Source: Brasenia schreberi
Lineage: Eukaryota > Streptophyta > Magnoliopsida > Nymphaeales > Cabombaceae
DNA: 64,000 bases
Reading direction: 5' to 3'
Assembly: GCA_036023115.1 (NCBI GenBank)
Contig: JAYKKT010000086.1
Coordinates: 11,547,501-11,611,500, forward strand
The notes under the pieces are model-generated. The model had not been told where the DNA came from. It saw nothing but the letters and a program-made list of their open reading frames with translations, and searched no databases. Of the stretch, positions 52,712 to 63,720 are shown one piece after another. The position numbers and the translations under genes were made by a program. How positions within the stretch are numbered: the stretch's first letter is position 1; every line of letters starts with the position of its first letter.

Positions 52712-54532
52712 TGATCCTTCTTTCAAGAGGTTTCAAAGGAGCTCGATTTTAAAAATCTTTTTAAAAGAATTTAACATGGACCCTTTCAAGTATTGGGCAT
52801 TTTCGGGGTCTGCTAAATTTCTACCCATAATATCAATGTGTATTATCGATTTTTATTATCCTTTTTATGACATGGGGACATTCCTACTCGGGCTGCCACT
52901 TTTTTGGGCCTCTTTGGGTGAATGATATGTATGCGATGTATGATATGCATTGATGAAAATATGAAATGTATTCCACATGACATGATGGAGATACATGTTT
53001 TATGAAATTGATTCTCCATGGAAGGTGTCTAGGGGATGCATTTTTAATGCCCCTAGTTTGATGAAGATGAATGATTCACACGGCCACATGGTGAAGGGCC
53101 ATGATTTTTCAAAGGGAATTCTAGGTGGACGATGGGATGAAGGTCCATGCATTTGACACTTATGACCTTTCTAACATGATCGTGACAACTTTTGCTTAAG
53201 GGTGGACAAACATAACCAGCTCTAAGTGATCTTCATGGCCATCATATTTGAATTGACATGATCTCTACATTTTCTATCGTGGGATTCATGTATTTATCCT
53301 CACCTCATCAAGGTTTTTATATCAACAAGATGATGAAAATCTTTCTTTTTCAAAGTCATATGTAGGGTTAAAATTGTTCCAAAACTTGATCTTTTTGAAG
53401 AAGCAAATTCGGGAAATCCTCGCTTTCTAAAAATTTTCAATGTCTTGGGATTTTTCTTTTCTCGGCAGATATGAATATGATTTCGATACTTGCCCCGTGA
53501 TCGAAATATATTTCCCACGCTTGATTTTCCTTGAAACAATTCGTTCAAGCATGGTTTTTGAGATTCATTTGGAAAATATGCCTTCATGGGACATTTGATC
53601 AAGTATGGGGAATGTGTCTTGAAGAGGCACTTCAGTCACACGATGTAGGGCTTGTCCCTTAATGGAGTATCGAGGATGAGTTCATACTCCATTAAAAGGG
53701 GCTGCCATTTATCTTGCCTACCCATTAAGATAGGTTTTTCAAATAAGTGCTTGAATGAATCAACATTATTCCTTTTTCATGACATGGGAAATAATGTCTC
53801 GAATTTGGAAGCTTTATCAAGGCTAAGCACGATTTCTCTATGTGCTTGATAATTTCTTTACATGCCAAATAGAGTTTTCACAATGTAATAAATGGCACAT
53901 TTTCTATGGATATCATCTTCATATTGATCGAGTAAAGCACCCAATGCATTCACATGAATTGTAATGCTTTGGAAGTTTTTGAAATTTGGAGGATTTATCA
54001 TGATCTTTTCAAGATCTTTTTGAAAATCATCATTCAAATTTCTAACCCTTTTTTCAAAAGTCTTGTTGAGAGGTTTACATCTTTTTGGCTAAATTGGAAT
54101 CAACCTTGAAAGTTTCGGATTTGATCCATATGGAGACATGCCTATGATGGCTCGATACTTAGGGGGTCGATTTCAATGCCCCTTTGGCTTGACATAAACC
54201 CTTGAATTCTAGGGGTAGACGATTCCATGATGTCTAGACCCGATATGGAAGTATGGATTTTCAAAACGCAATGCATGATGCTCATGTAAACATGCACACA
54301 CTATGGGTTAGACTCACTCTAAAAATCCCCAATTTTTCCAAGTCAAGGATTCTACAAATTTCAGGAAGCTTGGAGGTATGATCATTCCTCCTTGTTTTGA
54401 TGGTTCTCAAGCATTTTAATTTTGAGGAAGCTCTAGGCAAGAGAAAGGGGTTATATCCAGCTTGGATGAATTTTTGGTTTGGGAGTATATACAATCTTGG
54501 AAAGTATTTTGAAAATTTGGCTTTGTACATGG
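52712..54532 (-). pseudogene. Inverted second copy of the decayed, core-less gypsy pol
   Basis: Reversed, this matches 8860-10720 over nearly its whole length, at about nine bases in ten by eye. From its C-terminal end it has the ACTTGGGCTGCC.. region (52890-52915), the same replacement of the integrase core by short CATGTATTTCC/ATCTCCATCAT repeats (52920-53110), the HHCC remnant (about 53210-53290), and the RNase H and RT-end pieces up to GGCTTTGTACATGG at 54532. A family I LTR is inserted there. No reading frame survives. Confidence 0.75.
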
Positions 54533-55177
54533 TGTAAACACCCCAAATTCCAAAAATTTTGCAAAAACAAATGCTTGGTTCGAAAATGAGCTCAGAAAGC
54601 CAAAATTAGAATTTTTGAAAACCCAGGAGCTCAAATACTTCAAACCTCCGTTTTACAATCCTGTCGGAACATACATTCTTGAAAATAGATGAAAGTCCTA
54701 TTTTTGCAAAAGCCCAGATGAACAGGTAAAGCCTGACCCAAAGCAGTTGCAACAGAAATTCAGAAAATTCAAAGAGCAAGCCCACCCTGATGAAAGGCCA
54801 AATTCAAAGACAAAGGAGGAGCCCAGGCCGCAAATGGATTTCAAGCCGGAAGCATCAGAGGCCCAGCCAACAGTGCCCCTGAAATCACGAACAATTCAAG
54901 TCGAAAACAACCAAAATCAGTTGAAATAGAGTTCGGAAAGGCGAAAAGGAGCTTGGACGATGAAATGGGGAAAACCCCCGCTTAAGACGGATCGTTGATA
55001 AACTCAAGGCCCACACGAAGCGTCCGACTCAAAACACCAAGAAGGAGAGAAGAAGAAGAAAATTTGGATCGAATCTGGATCCAAATATCCAGATCCAAGA
55101 TCCAGATCCAAACAAGACTTGGATTGGATCCGGATTTCAGAAATCAAGATCCATGATCCATATCCACATAAGAGGCC

Positions 55178-55185
55178 TATAAAAG
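55178..55185 (+). promoter_or_regulatory. TATA box of the second family I LTR
   Basis: TATAAAAG in CCTATAAAAGGACGTGAGG, about 60 bases before a GA tract, as in copy 1. Confidence 0.7.
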
Positions 55186-55630
55186 GACGTGAGGGGCTGG
55201 CTTGAGAAGGGCTGCAAATTTTTTTTCACGTCTTTGCTTGGGTTGGAGAGAGAGAGAGAGAGAGAGGAAAAGCAAGTCAAGGAAAGTGGCTTGACTTGGC
55301 CTTTCCATGGTGGGCTGAAATGGTGGGTTTGTTCTTGTGGGCTGCAAAATCATTTCACGCCAAGGCTTGGTGCTGCAACTCACGTGGATCCAGCAGCCAT
55401 GGATGGTCCGTTTGATGTGAAGAGAAGGTGCGTGGAGATCACCCAAACCATGGCCAAGGTGAGTCCCTAGAACCCACCTACACTGCTCTTCCCTTTGCCT
55501 CTCTAAACCACCCAATGCCACCTTTTGGAAATCTAGCAAAGTCCAGCCAAGAAGCTGGCCGAACTTCACTTAAAAAAAAAAAACTACTCCAGTTTCACCC
55601 AAGTCCGTCCCCACCCAAGCTCATACCAAG

Positions 55631-55969
55631 CTCGGCCAATGGCTGGTCGAGCTCACCCTAGGTCTGTCCTATTGGGTCCCCCAAAGCCCCAACCTAAACT
55701 AAACCCAAGTTGATCAACTCGGCCACCCTTGGCCAAGCCATTCCCCTTAGCCATTTCATCCCAAATCCCACCTAAACTAAAACCCAAGTTGATCAGCTCG
55801 GCCACCCTTGGCCGAGCCATTCCCTTTAGCATTTTCACCCTAAGTCCTAACTTAGACTAACCTAAGTCTTGACCAGCTTGGCCACCCTTGGCCGAGCCCT
55901 TCTTTTAGGACTCACCCTAGGAATAATTCCGAGAAAACCCCAAACCAGCTCGGCCACCACTTGGCCGAG
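55631..55969 (+). repeat. Palindrome array CTCGGCCA / TGGCCGAG, second copy
   Basis: Clear stems lie at 55631-55651, 55718-55737, 55797-55816, 55877-55896 and 55949-55969. Loops are 4-5 bases, mostly CCCT; copy 1 has 5-6-base loops such as TTAGC and CTATC. Arms are kept or carry one change. A weaker site lies near 55541-55563. Confidence 0.85.
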
Positions 55970-57221
55970 CTTTTCCTTAGGACCCTTCCTAAATCCACAC
56001 TAGGATCCTCACCAAACTCGAACCTTAGCTGGTCGTCCATCGCCTTAGGACCTAGACCCAAAACCTACCTAAGCCCCTCACCTTAGATCCCCTACATCTC
56101 GCCTTAGGCTCGATCGAATCCCACCAAAAACTCCACGCATCGGATCGGTTCGTAGCGAGAGGACCATCCATCGGTTATATCCAAGGTCGGATCCCACTGA
56201 TAAAGAAAAGCTCGAGCAGGCGACGTGTAAGTGCTTAAACTTGACTCTCTTACATTGCTTTAAACTTAATTCAATTCGATACGGGGTTGTAATAATGGAG
56301 CGTAGTCTCCCCCCAAGATGTAATATTATGGCTTGAAACACGAATCACACACGTACACTCGAGCCTTTCCGCTCTTATCTTCACACCTTTGCACACAAAA
56401 CGGGCCTCAACAGCCCATAGGATATAGCTCTATTTATATACATTCAGCTGGGTTTTAAGGTTCAAGTCGTGTGAGTTGTCTTTCATTTTATACACTCAAA
56501 GCACTCACTCACATTGAGCCTTTCCGCTCTTACATATATATACGTATTTCCCCTTTAGCTGGGTTTTTAAGGTTCAAGTCGTGTGAGTTGCCTTTCAATT
56601 TATACACTCAAAGCACTCACTCACATTGAGCCTTCTCGCTCTTAAGATATAGCTATATACTTTCTTTCCACATCTAAGATATAACCATATTTCCCTTTCT
56701 GCTATTTCCCTTCTGCTATGTCTTTAAATTCTGGGTTTTCCCTTCAAGTTGTGTGAGTCTGCATTGCATATCCGCCACACTCGAGATAGGGAGCATACTT
56801 GCATCGAACCAGATTGATCAAATCGTGTAGAACTTGCCTGAAATCGAGCACTGAATGCACACAACTACACGCCAAAATTGGCTAAAACCCGAGAGACATA
56901 GGAGCGCATAGATCCCATGTATAAAAGTTGCAAATTTGACAAAACCAATCGATAAAACACTTTCAAGTTTTCAAAAGAGTCGTGTTTGTATAAAATCGAG
57001 TTTTTCTAAAGCGTACAGACTGACCCTTGCGCGCCAGTGCAAGAAAGTCTGCGACGAAAAGAACCCACTTGTCCACAGCCGCCCCAAAAGTCAGATATTT
57101 TTAAAACTTACTTCGCTAGTTTGAGAAAGCTAGCTGGCACGCCCTTTTTAAGCGACGTAAGCACGAAAAGATTCGCTTCAAGCCCAAGAACTCGGAGACG
57201 GGGATTTTCTGTGTCTACAGA

Positions 57222-57241
57222 TTTGGCATCGCCCGGTGGGA
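57222..57241 (+). other. Primer-binding-site-like sequence after the 5' LTR
   Basis: TTTGGCATCGCCCGGTGGGA begins three bases after the LTR end. It has the form of the TTGGCGCCG..GTGGGA sites found after 5' LTRs of plant gypsy elements. I do not assign the tRNA. Confidence 0.55.
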
Positions 57242-57330
57242 CCTGGGTCTTAAGGAAAAATCGATACAAACAAACCAGTCTCTAAAAAAAAATTCGTTTT
57301 TAAAGAAAAGTGTTTTAACTCTTTGTCTTC

Positions 57331-58530
57331 TTGCATTTCATAGTTGGATTTAAAAGCGTCGGAGTCATGTCGAGTTCAGACTCCAATGAAGTGTCTAGCC
57401 GGTTCTCATGCTCTTCAAGTTCTCATTCTAGGAGATCTTTGAAAAATCGAAAACAAAAAGAGGAAGAGTTAAGAAGAGAGTACGAGGCCAAGATCGCTGC
57501 TCTCAGCCAAGAGGCTGAAGCAGCTAATTCGTGTTCGTCACATGGCGAACCAATAAAGGCCAAAAAGAAGTTTGGAAAAACTCGTAAACACAAGGAGACC
57601 TCCGAGATGAAAGGCAACCAATACCTCGATTCTCATCGAGCCCATAAGAAAAAGAAGGACTCGATGAAATGGGTGTATTGGTTCCCCTTATCCCTCAAAG
57701 GCACAGCTTCTAAATGGCTGGCTTCCTACGACTTGAGCCAGTTCACAACTTTTGAAGAGTTGGCGAACTGCTTCATGCAAAGATTTTCACACAACGTAGA
57801 AGTCACGCCTACATTGAACACTTTGAGGGATACGAAGCAAGGTATGAATGAAGATGTGCATACATTTATCGTTCGATGGAGGTCGCTCCTTGGGCAGGTG
57901 CGAGAACCCATATCCGAAGGATGCGCAGTAATGCTCATCTTGGATAATTTCAAAACTGAATTGAAAACTCTTCTTTCTTTACATGAAATCTCGACTTCCC
58001 ACAAATTGATTAAAAAAGCGTCTCTTTTTGAGACAAATTTGAAAAAAGGGGTTTACGACCACTTGTGGAAAGGGAGCGTAAATTCAAAGACTCGCTTGGA
58101 AAAACCTGGCAATTACGGGCTACCCACCATGGACAAAGGGGAAAAACCCCACAAAGTCGCCAATGTCCGGGTAGATCCAAGGCTGGTGAGCACTTCAAAG
58201 AATTTTGAAAATTTTGAAAACAGAAAAGACAAAAAATACAAAAACCAGGCGAAGACCCAACGCAGACGGAGTACTGATGCTGTTAGACCCCGCACAAACC
58301 GTTCGTTTCGAACACAGCCTGAAGGAGTCAGAATTCAGTTTGGATCGGATCTGGACCATATATATCCAAATCCCAATCCAAACCTATGTCTGGATTTGGA
58401 TTTGGATTTGGATCCAAAGATCCAATCCAATATCCACATCCATGGCCCACATCACCTTCTCATAAATGGAGGTGGGGCCCACTTGAAATTCACGTGGGAT
58501 TATGGGCATGAGAGAGAATGGGGAGGATAA
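57331..58530 (+). CDS. Gypsy gag fragment fused to LTR sequence
   Basis: The likely start is the ATG at 57367 (MSSSDSNEVSSRF). Counted from the ORF start at 57331: Ser-rich segment (14-36), a probable coiled coil (40-66, KQKEEELRREYEAKIAALSQ), a basic stretch (76-110), then the retrotransposon gag domain from about 117 with FPLSLKGTASKWLASYD, FEELANCFMQRF, LRDTKQGMNEDVHTFIVRWR and LHEISTSHKLIKKA. The start of the gag domain seems shortened, because KKKKDSMKW runs straight into FPLSLKG. From about residue 305 the frame leaves gag and enters family II U3: the tail with D-P-N-P and D-L-D-L repeats translates GGATCC/AAATCC words. Zinc knuckle, protease and pol are absent. Known role of gag: particle formation. 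Confidence 0.75.
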   Translation: MHFIVGFKSVGVMSSSDSNEVSSRFSCSSSSHSRRSLKNRKQKEEELRREYEAKIAALSQEAEAANSCSSHGEPIKAKKKFGKTRKHKETSEMKGNQYLDSHRAHKKKKDSMKWVYWFPLSLKGTASKWLASYDLSQFTTFEELANCFMQRFSHNVEVTPTLNTLRDTKQGMNEDVHTFIVRWRSLLGQVREPISEGCAVMLILDNFKTELKTLLSLHEISTSHKLIKKASLFETNLKKGVYDHLWKGSVNSKTRLEKPGNYGLPTMDKGEKPHKVANVRVDPRLVSTSKNFENFENRKDKKYKNQAKTQRRRSTDAVRPRTNRSFRTQPEGVRIQFGSDLDHIYPNPNPNLCLDLDLDLDPKIQSNIHIHGPHHLLINGGGAHLKFTWDYGHEREWGG

Positions 58531-58866
58531 GATTTGAGGGTAATTGTAATTAAGCTTGACTTGTGTGTCAAGTTTGGGGTTAATCATGTGGGTTAGCCTA
58601 ATTAGTATGGGTTTAAGCTTGTATTAGCCAAAACCTAACCTAGGGTTGCACCAACATGATGCAACAAGGTCTATGGGTTATGCAAAGGGAGCTCCCTAAC
58701 CCAATCCTAAGCCAAAGCCCCTAATCCTAGCCTAATCACCTAACCCATTTCCCTAATCCCGGCCTAATCCCAACCTAATCACCTAACCCACCTCCCTAAT
58801 CCTTCCCTAAACCTAGCCTAATTTCCTCAAACCTAACCTAATCCTAGCCTAATCACCTAACCCACC
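58245..58866 (+). mobile_element. Family II LTR piece (U3 and leader) after the gag fragment
   Basis: It starts within U3 (CCCAACGCAGACGGAGTACTGATG is the diverged U3 block). It has the GGATCC/AAATCC array (58335-58445), a weak TATA (CATAAATGG, about 58461), GA words near 58508, and CCTAATCCTAGCC repeats (58680-58860). It stops where the foldback begins. The exact junction with gag lies somewhere between 58190 and 58245. Confidence 0.65.
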
Positions 58867-60851
58867 TGTAGACGCAGGAAAATCCCCGCCCGTCTGGCTT
58901 CTTAGGGCCTGGAGCGGATCCTCTCTTGCGTCTAAGGCCTATTTGTACAAACAGGGCGTGCCAGCTAGCTTACCTAAGCTAGCAAAGATATATTTTAAGC
59001 TGACTTCTAACGTGGTGATTGTGAGCAAGTGAGCTCTTGTCGTCGCAGACCTTCTTGCACCGATGCGCAAGGGTCAGTTTGTACGCTTTAAAAATCGAGT
59101 TTTGGGATAGAAAAAGCCTACGAAGCGGTTCGAGGTGTTTTGATTCGGGTCTTTTATATGCGATTGCAGATTTTAGATCACGTGGATTTGCACGTGCCTA
59201 AGTCTTTCTTTTTATCCCTTTATGGGCCACCTAGTTTGTGTGTTATGAACACTCCACTACATGGGCGAATTTGAGTGGGGCTTGCTTTGATGCAATATGC
59301 ATCCTACCTCGTGGTATGGCGTAGATGCAATCCAAACTCACGCTACTCCAATGGGAAAACCCGAATGTAAAGACAATGCCGAAGGGAAATAACTGAAGGG
59401 AAATAACCGAAGGGAAATGACTTGTAATGTAAATGCCGAAGGGAGATATGTATATAGGGTATATACGTGCCCTTACTTGGGTCTTGCAAATAAGAGCGAA
59501 GGCTCAATGTGGGTGAGTGCTTGAATTGAAAGACTTACACACACGACATGAAATATAACCCAAATATAACTTGCAGTATGGCCTTGATTAAGGTCTTGGG
59601 AATAAGAGCGAAAGCTCAATGTGTGTGAGTGCTTGAATTGAAGTACTACGCACACAACATGAAATTAAACCCAAATAGTATAACACGACCCTTACTTGGG
59701 TCTTTCAAATAAGAGTGAAGGCTCAATGTGTGTAAGTGCTTGAATTGAAAGACTTACACACACGACATGAAATGAAAACCCAAATAGTATAGCACGGCCC
59801 TTACTTGGGTCTTTCAAATAAGAGCGAAGGCTCAATGTGTGTGAGTGCTTGAATTGAAAGACTTACACACACGACATGAAATGAAAACCCAAATAGTATA
59901 GCACGGCCCTTACTTTGGTCTTTCAAATAAGAGCGAAGGCTCAAAGTGTGTGAGTGCGTTTAATTTCATGTTGTGTGCGTAGTACTTCAATTCAAGCACT
60001 CACACACATTGAGCTTTCGCTCTTATTCTCAAGACCTTAGTTAAGGCCATATTGCAATTTATATTTGGGTTTAATTTCATGTTGTGTGCGTAGTACTTCA
60101 ATTCAAGCACTCACACACATTGAGCTTTCGCTCTTATTCCCAAGACCTTAGTTAAGGCCATATTGCAATTTATATTTGGGTTTCATTTTATGTCGTGTGT
60201 GTAGTACTTCAATTCTCGCACGCACTCACATTGAGCCTTCGCTCTTATTTGCAAGACCCAAGTAAGGGCCCATATATACATTATATATGTATTTCCCTTC
60301 GGCAATTTCCATTACAAGTCATTTCCCTTCGGCATTGTCTTTTAAATTCGGGTTTTCCCTTTGGAGTTGCGTGAGTTTGCATTGCATGTACGCCATACCA
60401 CGAGTTATGATGCATATTGCATCAAAGCAAACCCCATACTCCAGCTCAAACTCACCACATTTTAGTGGAGTGTTCATAACACACACCCAGGTGGCCCCAA
60501 AGAGGGATAAAAAGAAAGACTTAGGCACGTGCAAATCCACGTGAATTAAAATCTGAAAGTCATACCAAAAGACCCGAATCAAACACCTCAAACCGCTTTC
60601 ATAGGTTCTTACACTCAAAAACTCGATTTTTAAAAGCATACAGACTGACCCTTGCTCATCGGTGCAAGAAGGTCTGCGACGACAAGAGCTTGCTTGCTCA
60701 CAGTCGCCAAGTTAGAAGTCAGGTTTAAAATATATCTTCACTAGTTTAAGTAAGCTAGCTGGCATGCCCTGTTTGTTTAAATAGGACTTAGGCAAATGAA
60801 AAGGTTTGCTTCAGGCCTAAGAACCAAGAGCGGGAATTTTCTGCGTCTACA
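58867..60851. repeat. 2-kb foldback of two LTR tails, TGTAGACGCAG...CTGCGTCTACA
   Basis: The left arm (minus orientation, 58867 to about 59957) is an LTR tail from TGTAGACGCAGG, through the GCTAGCTT/AAGCTAGC hairpin (58964-58983) and the CTTGCAC..GCGCAAG stem (about 59062-59082), to four GAGCGAAGGCTCAATG units. The right arm (about 59958-60851) runs back through GAGCTTTCGCTCTTA units, the CTTGC/GCAAG stem (60651-60668) and ACTAGTTT..AAGCTAGC to GCGTCTACA. The outermost 11 bases are exact inverted copies. No direct repeat flanks it. The central units are recently amplified: those at 59700-59940 are nearly identical. Confidence 0.8.
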
Positions 60852-61716
60852 ATGTTGCTCGATGTTCGAGGATTTTCTAAACTCGTTTTTGAAAGAGGAA
60901 AGCTCCCTTTTAGCTTCAATCCTAAGGATCTCAGCTTTTCATGTTTTCCCTTTACTCGAGTCTTGACACTCGCTAATCTAGTAGAGGTTTTATAAGAAAA
61001 TCAAGCCATATTTCAAAATTCCTATGCCTTACTCAGACGTCTAACTCTCAAACAAGATGAGATTCAAGTAAGCAAATCCTATTTTTACTTTAGGATTCCC
61101 TAGAATGAACCTTTCTTCACCTTGGAATAAGTCGCAGGGATGGGAAAGAGTTTACCATGGTCTCTTCTGGAGTGTCCCGTGGTTTAAGGCATAGAGGCGG
61201 AAAACTGCTCTTTTTGAGCTTTTTGGCCCTTTTTCTGTTTTTTTTGTAGAGGGTCTCCCTTTGGGAGTATTTTTTCTTTATTCCCTCTTTTCCATAGAAT
61301 ACACGATTTTTCTTTTGATTCCACTTTCTTTTGGGAAAGAGATTTTTGCAGGGATTTCCCTTTTCTTTTTGGCCAAGTTTTCCTTTTGTGGAAGAGAAGA
61401 GAAGCTGGGAAGGACTTATCCCAAGGATCTACTCGATTCATCCCAGATCAACCTATTTAGAAATAACACGTACTACTTGCAAGTATCTTGCTATTTTGAA
61501 CTAAGCCTTCTTTTGTAAGAAGAAGGATTTTTGAAATGTGACCCATTGGTTTTGGAAAACTCTGCTTTTTTACAAGCAATCGAGCCTCTCATTTAGGGTT
61601 TGCACGATTTGCTTTGATCCTTACTCACGAAGTGTCAAAAGGAGGTTTTCAAAATATTTTCGAAAATAGGGCTTAGCTTAGACCCTACACATGGTATTTT
61701 TTTAAAAATTGAGCAT
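60852..61716 (-). other. 3' noncoding region of the minus-strand gypsy element, truncated
   Basis: Reversed, it corresponds to 879-1700 of element A: CGAGTCTTGACACTCGC region (60957-60973), the purine block (plus-strand T/C-rich, 61190-61420) and the CCATGG..CCCGTGG stem (61156-61183). It stops at 60852 before the polypurine tract and 3' LTR, cut by the foldback. No gene; ORFs on both strands are shadows. Confidence 0.7.
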
Positions 61717-62619
61717 TCATAAGTTCCTACCCTCAACATCAATTAGCCAGTAGGCGTTGTTCGTGGTGGTTCCACGTACAACATAAGGGCCATCCCACTT
61801 GGGCCGCTACTTTCCAAGTGGATGTGGGCCACGGTATTGGATGATTTTGAGCACAAGGTCTCCTACTTTGAAGTGACAAGGTCTCATATGTTTCTCATAG
61901 TGTCGGGCTACCCTTTGCCGGTATGCATATGCATGATCCATGGCAAGGAGCCTTCGCTCATCTAGTAAGTCAAGTTCGGCCATTCTAGCATGTTGAAGCG
62001 TTTCTAGGGGAAGGTCGAGTGCAATGGATGTATGAAATGAATGAATTTTGGTATGAATGAGGAGAATGGCGTTTGTGCCATAGACCAACTCAAATGGCGT
62101 GGCATTTGTGGGAGTTTGGATGGAAGTCCTATAAGCCCATAAGGCTTCATCCAGCTTCTCATGCCACGTCCTACCCTTCTGTAAAGTTTTCTCGATAATG
62201 CTTATGAGAGTCTTATTGGTGGCTTCAGCTTGGCCATTGCCTTGAGGGTAGTAGGGCGATGAGAAGTGGTGAGTTATGCCATACGTGTTACATAACTTTA
62301 CCATCCTCTCGTTTTTGAAGGGGGTACCATTGTCGGACACTAAGTCCTTTGGAACCCCAAAGCGAGCCAGAATATTTTTCCTAATGAACGCCACTACATG
62401 TTGCCCCTGCACAATGGTCAAGGAGGTAGCTTCAACCCATTTGGAAAAGTATTCGGTGGCTGCTAATATAAACCTATGCCCAATTGATGCATGAGGAAAT
62501 ATTGGTCCTATGATGTCAAACGCCCACATGGTGAATGACCACGGAATGCAATGAGGATGACGGGGTATGGATGGCGTGTCCATGCACTTGACATGGGTGA
62601 CACTTCCTAACATGGTCAT
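61717..62619 (-). pseudogene. Gypsy integrase core, all three catalytic residues kept (copy D)
   Basis: The minus-strand frame from 62619 has the first Asp in WAFDIIGPI (residue 35), the second in SDNGTPF (96) and Glu in NGQAEATNK (132, codon 62226-62224), with 35 residues between the last two. It is the only copy in the window where the whole triad can be seen in one frame. It continues with YRTSIQTPTNATPFELVYG and LLDERRLLAMDHAYAYRQR to a TAG at 61809-61807 (GK-stop-RPKW). The frame goes on after the stop to VEGRNL and a TGA at 61719-61717, earlier than the natural end. About ten bases are missing near 62540, so the zinc-binding region is in another frame. Confidence 0.87.
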
Positions 62620-63376
62620 GGCAATCCTGCTTTAAGGTGGACCAAAAATAACCCGCTCTAAGTATTTTCATTGCCATCATATTGGCATTTACATGCCCTC
62701 CACATTCTCCATCGTGGAATTCATGAATTATTATCCTAGCCTCCTCCAGGTCGACACACCTTAGTAAGATGCCAGTGAAACTTTTTTTGTAAAGAACCCC
62801 TCCCAAAATTGAATATCGGGTTGAAATTCTTCGTATAAAAGCTTTGTCTTTGGACGAAGCGTATTCTGAAAATCCTCCATTTTCTAAGAACTCTTTAATG
62901 TCTTGAAACCAAGATTTTTCAGTATTAGTTTGGTTGTTTTGGCAAATCTCAAGATCGTGCGTGGATGGAGTAGGCGAATGCCATATTTCTAAGGGTCTAG
63001 TTCCCAAAGTGGGATCGACAATGCCATTATCCTCTCTTCCTACGTGTGTGAGTGTACACGATTTGAACGACTCGACCAGCTTGGTGGCCAACTCGTGATA
63101 TGGAAGAAGTTTTTTGTTTTTAACTTGTCAAATCTTTAACACTTGGTTTATGACAAGTAAATAATCTCCAAAGACTTCAATGCATGATGCCCCTAGAGTT
63201 TTCGAAATTTTTAAGCCTTGTATGAGTGCTTCATACTCGGATGTATTGTTGGAACACTCGAAATCTAGGCGAATGGCTATGGGTATTTCTCCCTTTTCAG
63301 GGGATATGAGGACGATGCTTGCCCCAGCCCCTCTTTGGTTTCATGCCCCATCGAAGTGCATTTTCCACACTTGGTT
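62516..63376 (-). pseudogene. Gypsy RNase H end and integrase zinc-binding region, minus strand (copy D)
   Basis: Reading down from 63376: MHFDGA, GAG-SIVLISPEKGEI, CSNNTSEYEALIQGLK, IEVFGDYLLVINQV, then the ORF 63091-62516. Within that ORF HVGREDNGIVDPTLG lacks the T-I-A-D-A-L-S-S-L block of the other copies: about 30 bases are gone, including the last conserved RNase H Asp. The HHCC region follows (EFHDGECGGH, KCHPC). Several in-frame stops lie between 63376 and 63091. The integrase frame continues in 61717-62619 after a frameshift. Confidence 0.83.
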
Positions 63377-63720
63377 TTAATTTAAACAATTTGATAAAAT
63401 ATGATTTTGAAATTGGTTTTGAAATATGCCTTCATCGGGCATTTTGTCAAGTGTGGGATATGAATCTTCCAAAGGGAAGTCGGCTAGGGCATGGCCCTTG
63501 ATGGATGTTTGATGGTGGAATTTCAGGTCATAGTCCATCAAGAGGAGCTGCCATTTACCCAGCCTACCTGTGAGGATAGGTTTTTCAAATAGATGCTTGA
63601 TGGGATCAAGCCTAGACACTATCCAGATTTCATGATCTAGGAAGTAGTGTCGAAATTTTTGGCAGGCCCACACCAAGGCCAAGCAAGTTTTCTCCATGGC
63701 TTGATAATTTCGTTCATAAG
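63377..63720 (-). pseudogene. Gypsy RT/RNase H connection region, minus strand, cut by an LTR
   Basis: The frame reads TYERNYQAMEKTCLALVWAC, HEIWIVSRLDPIKHLFEKPI, KWQLLLMDYDLKFHH, TSIKGHALADFPLEDSYP and ends in a stop after ILSNCLN at 63377. It matches copy B at 16480-16830. The upstream RT part is not in the window, because an LTR starting at 63721 interrupts the codons before YERNYQ. Confidence 0.85.

Larger units (their letters stand above)
54533..57219 (+). mobile_element. Family I LTR, copy 2 (5' LTR), 2,687 bp, complete
   Basis: It starts TGTAAACACCCC inside the reversed pol relic and ends TGTCTACA before a primer-binding-like site, so it is a 5' LTR. Parts match copy 1: GGATCC/AAATCC words (55060-55165), TATAAAAG (55178-55185), GA tract (55245-55270), a donor-like CAAG|GTGAGT at 55457, palindromes (55631-55969), GTAAGTG (56227), box (about 56282-56325), tandem units, CTTGC/GCAAG stem (57026-57043) and GCTAGTTT/AAGCTAGC hairpin (57115-57134). 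Confidence 0.88.

Noticed and set aside
52246..52925. Plus-strand ORFs over the family III LTR piece and the pol relic
   Set aside because: The sequence is minus-strand LTR and pol; these frames are antisense shadows.
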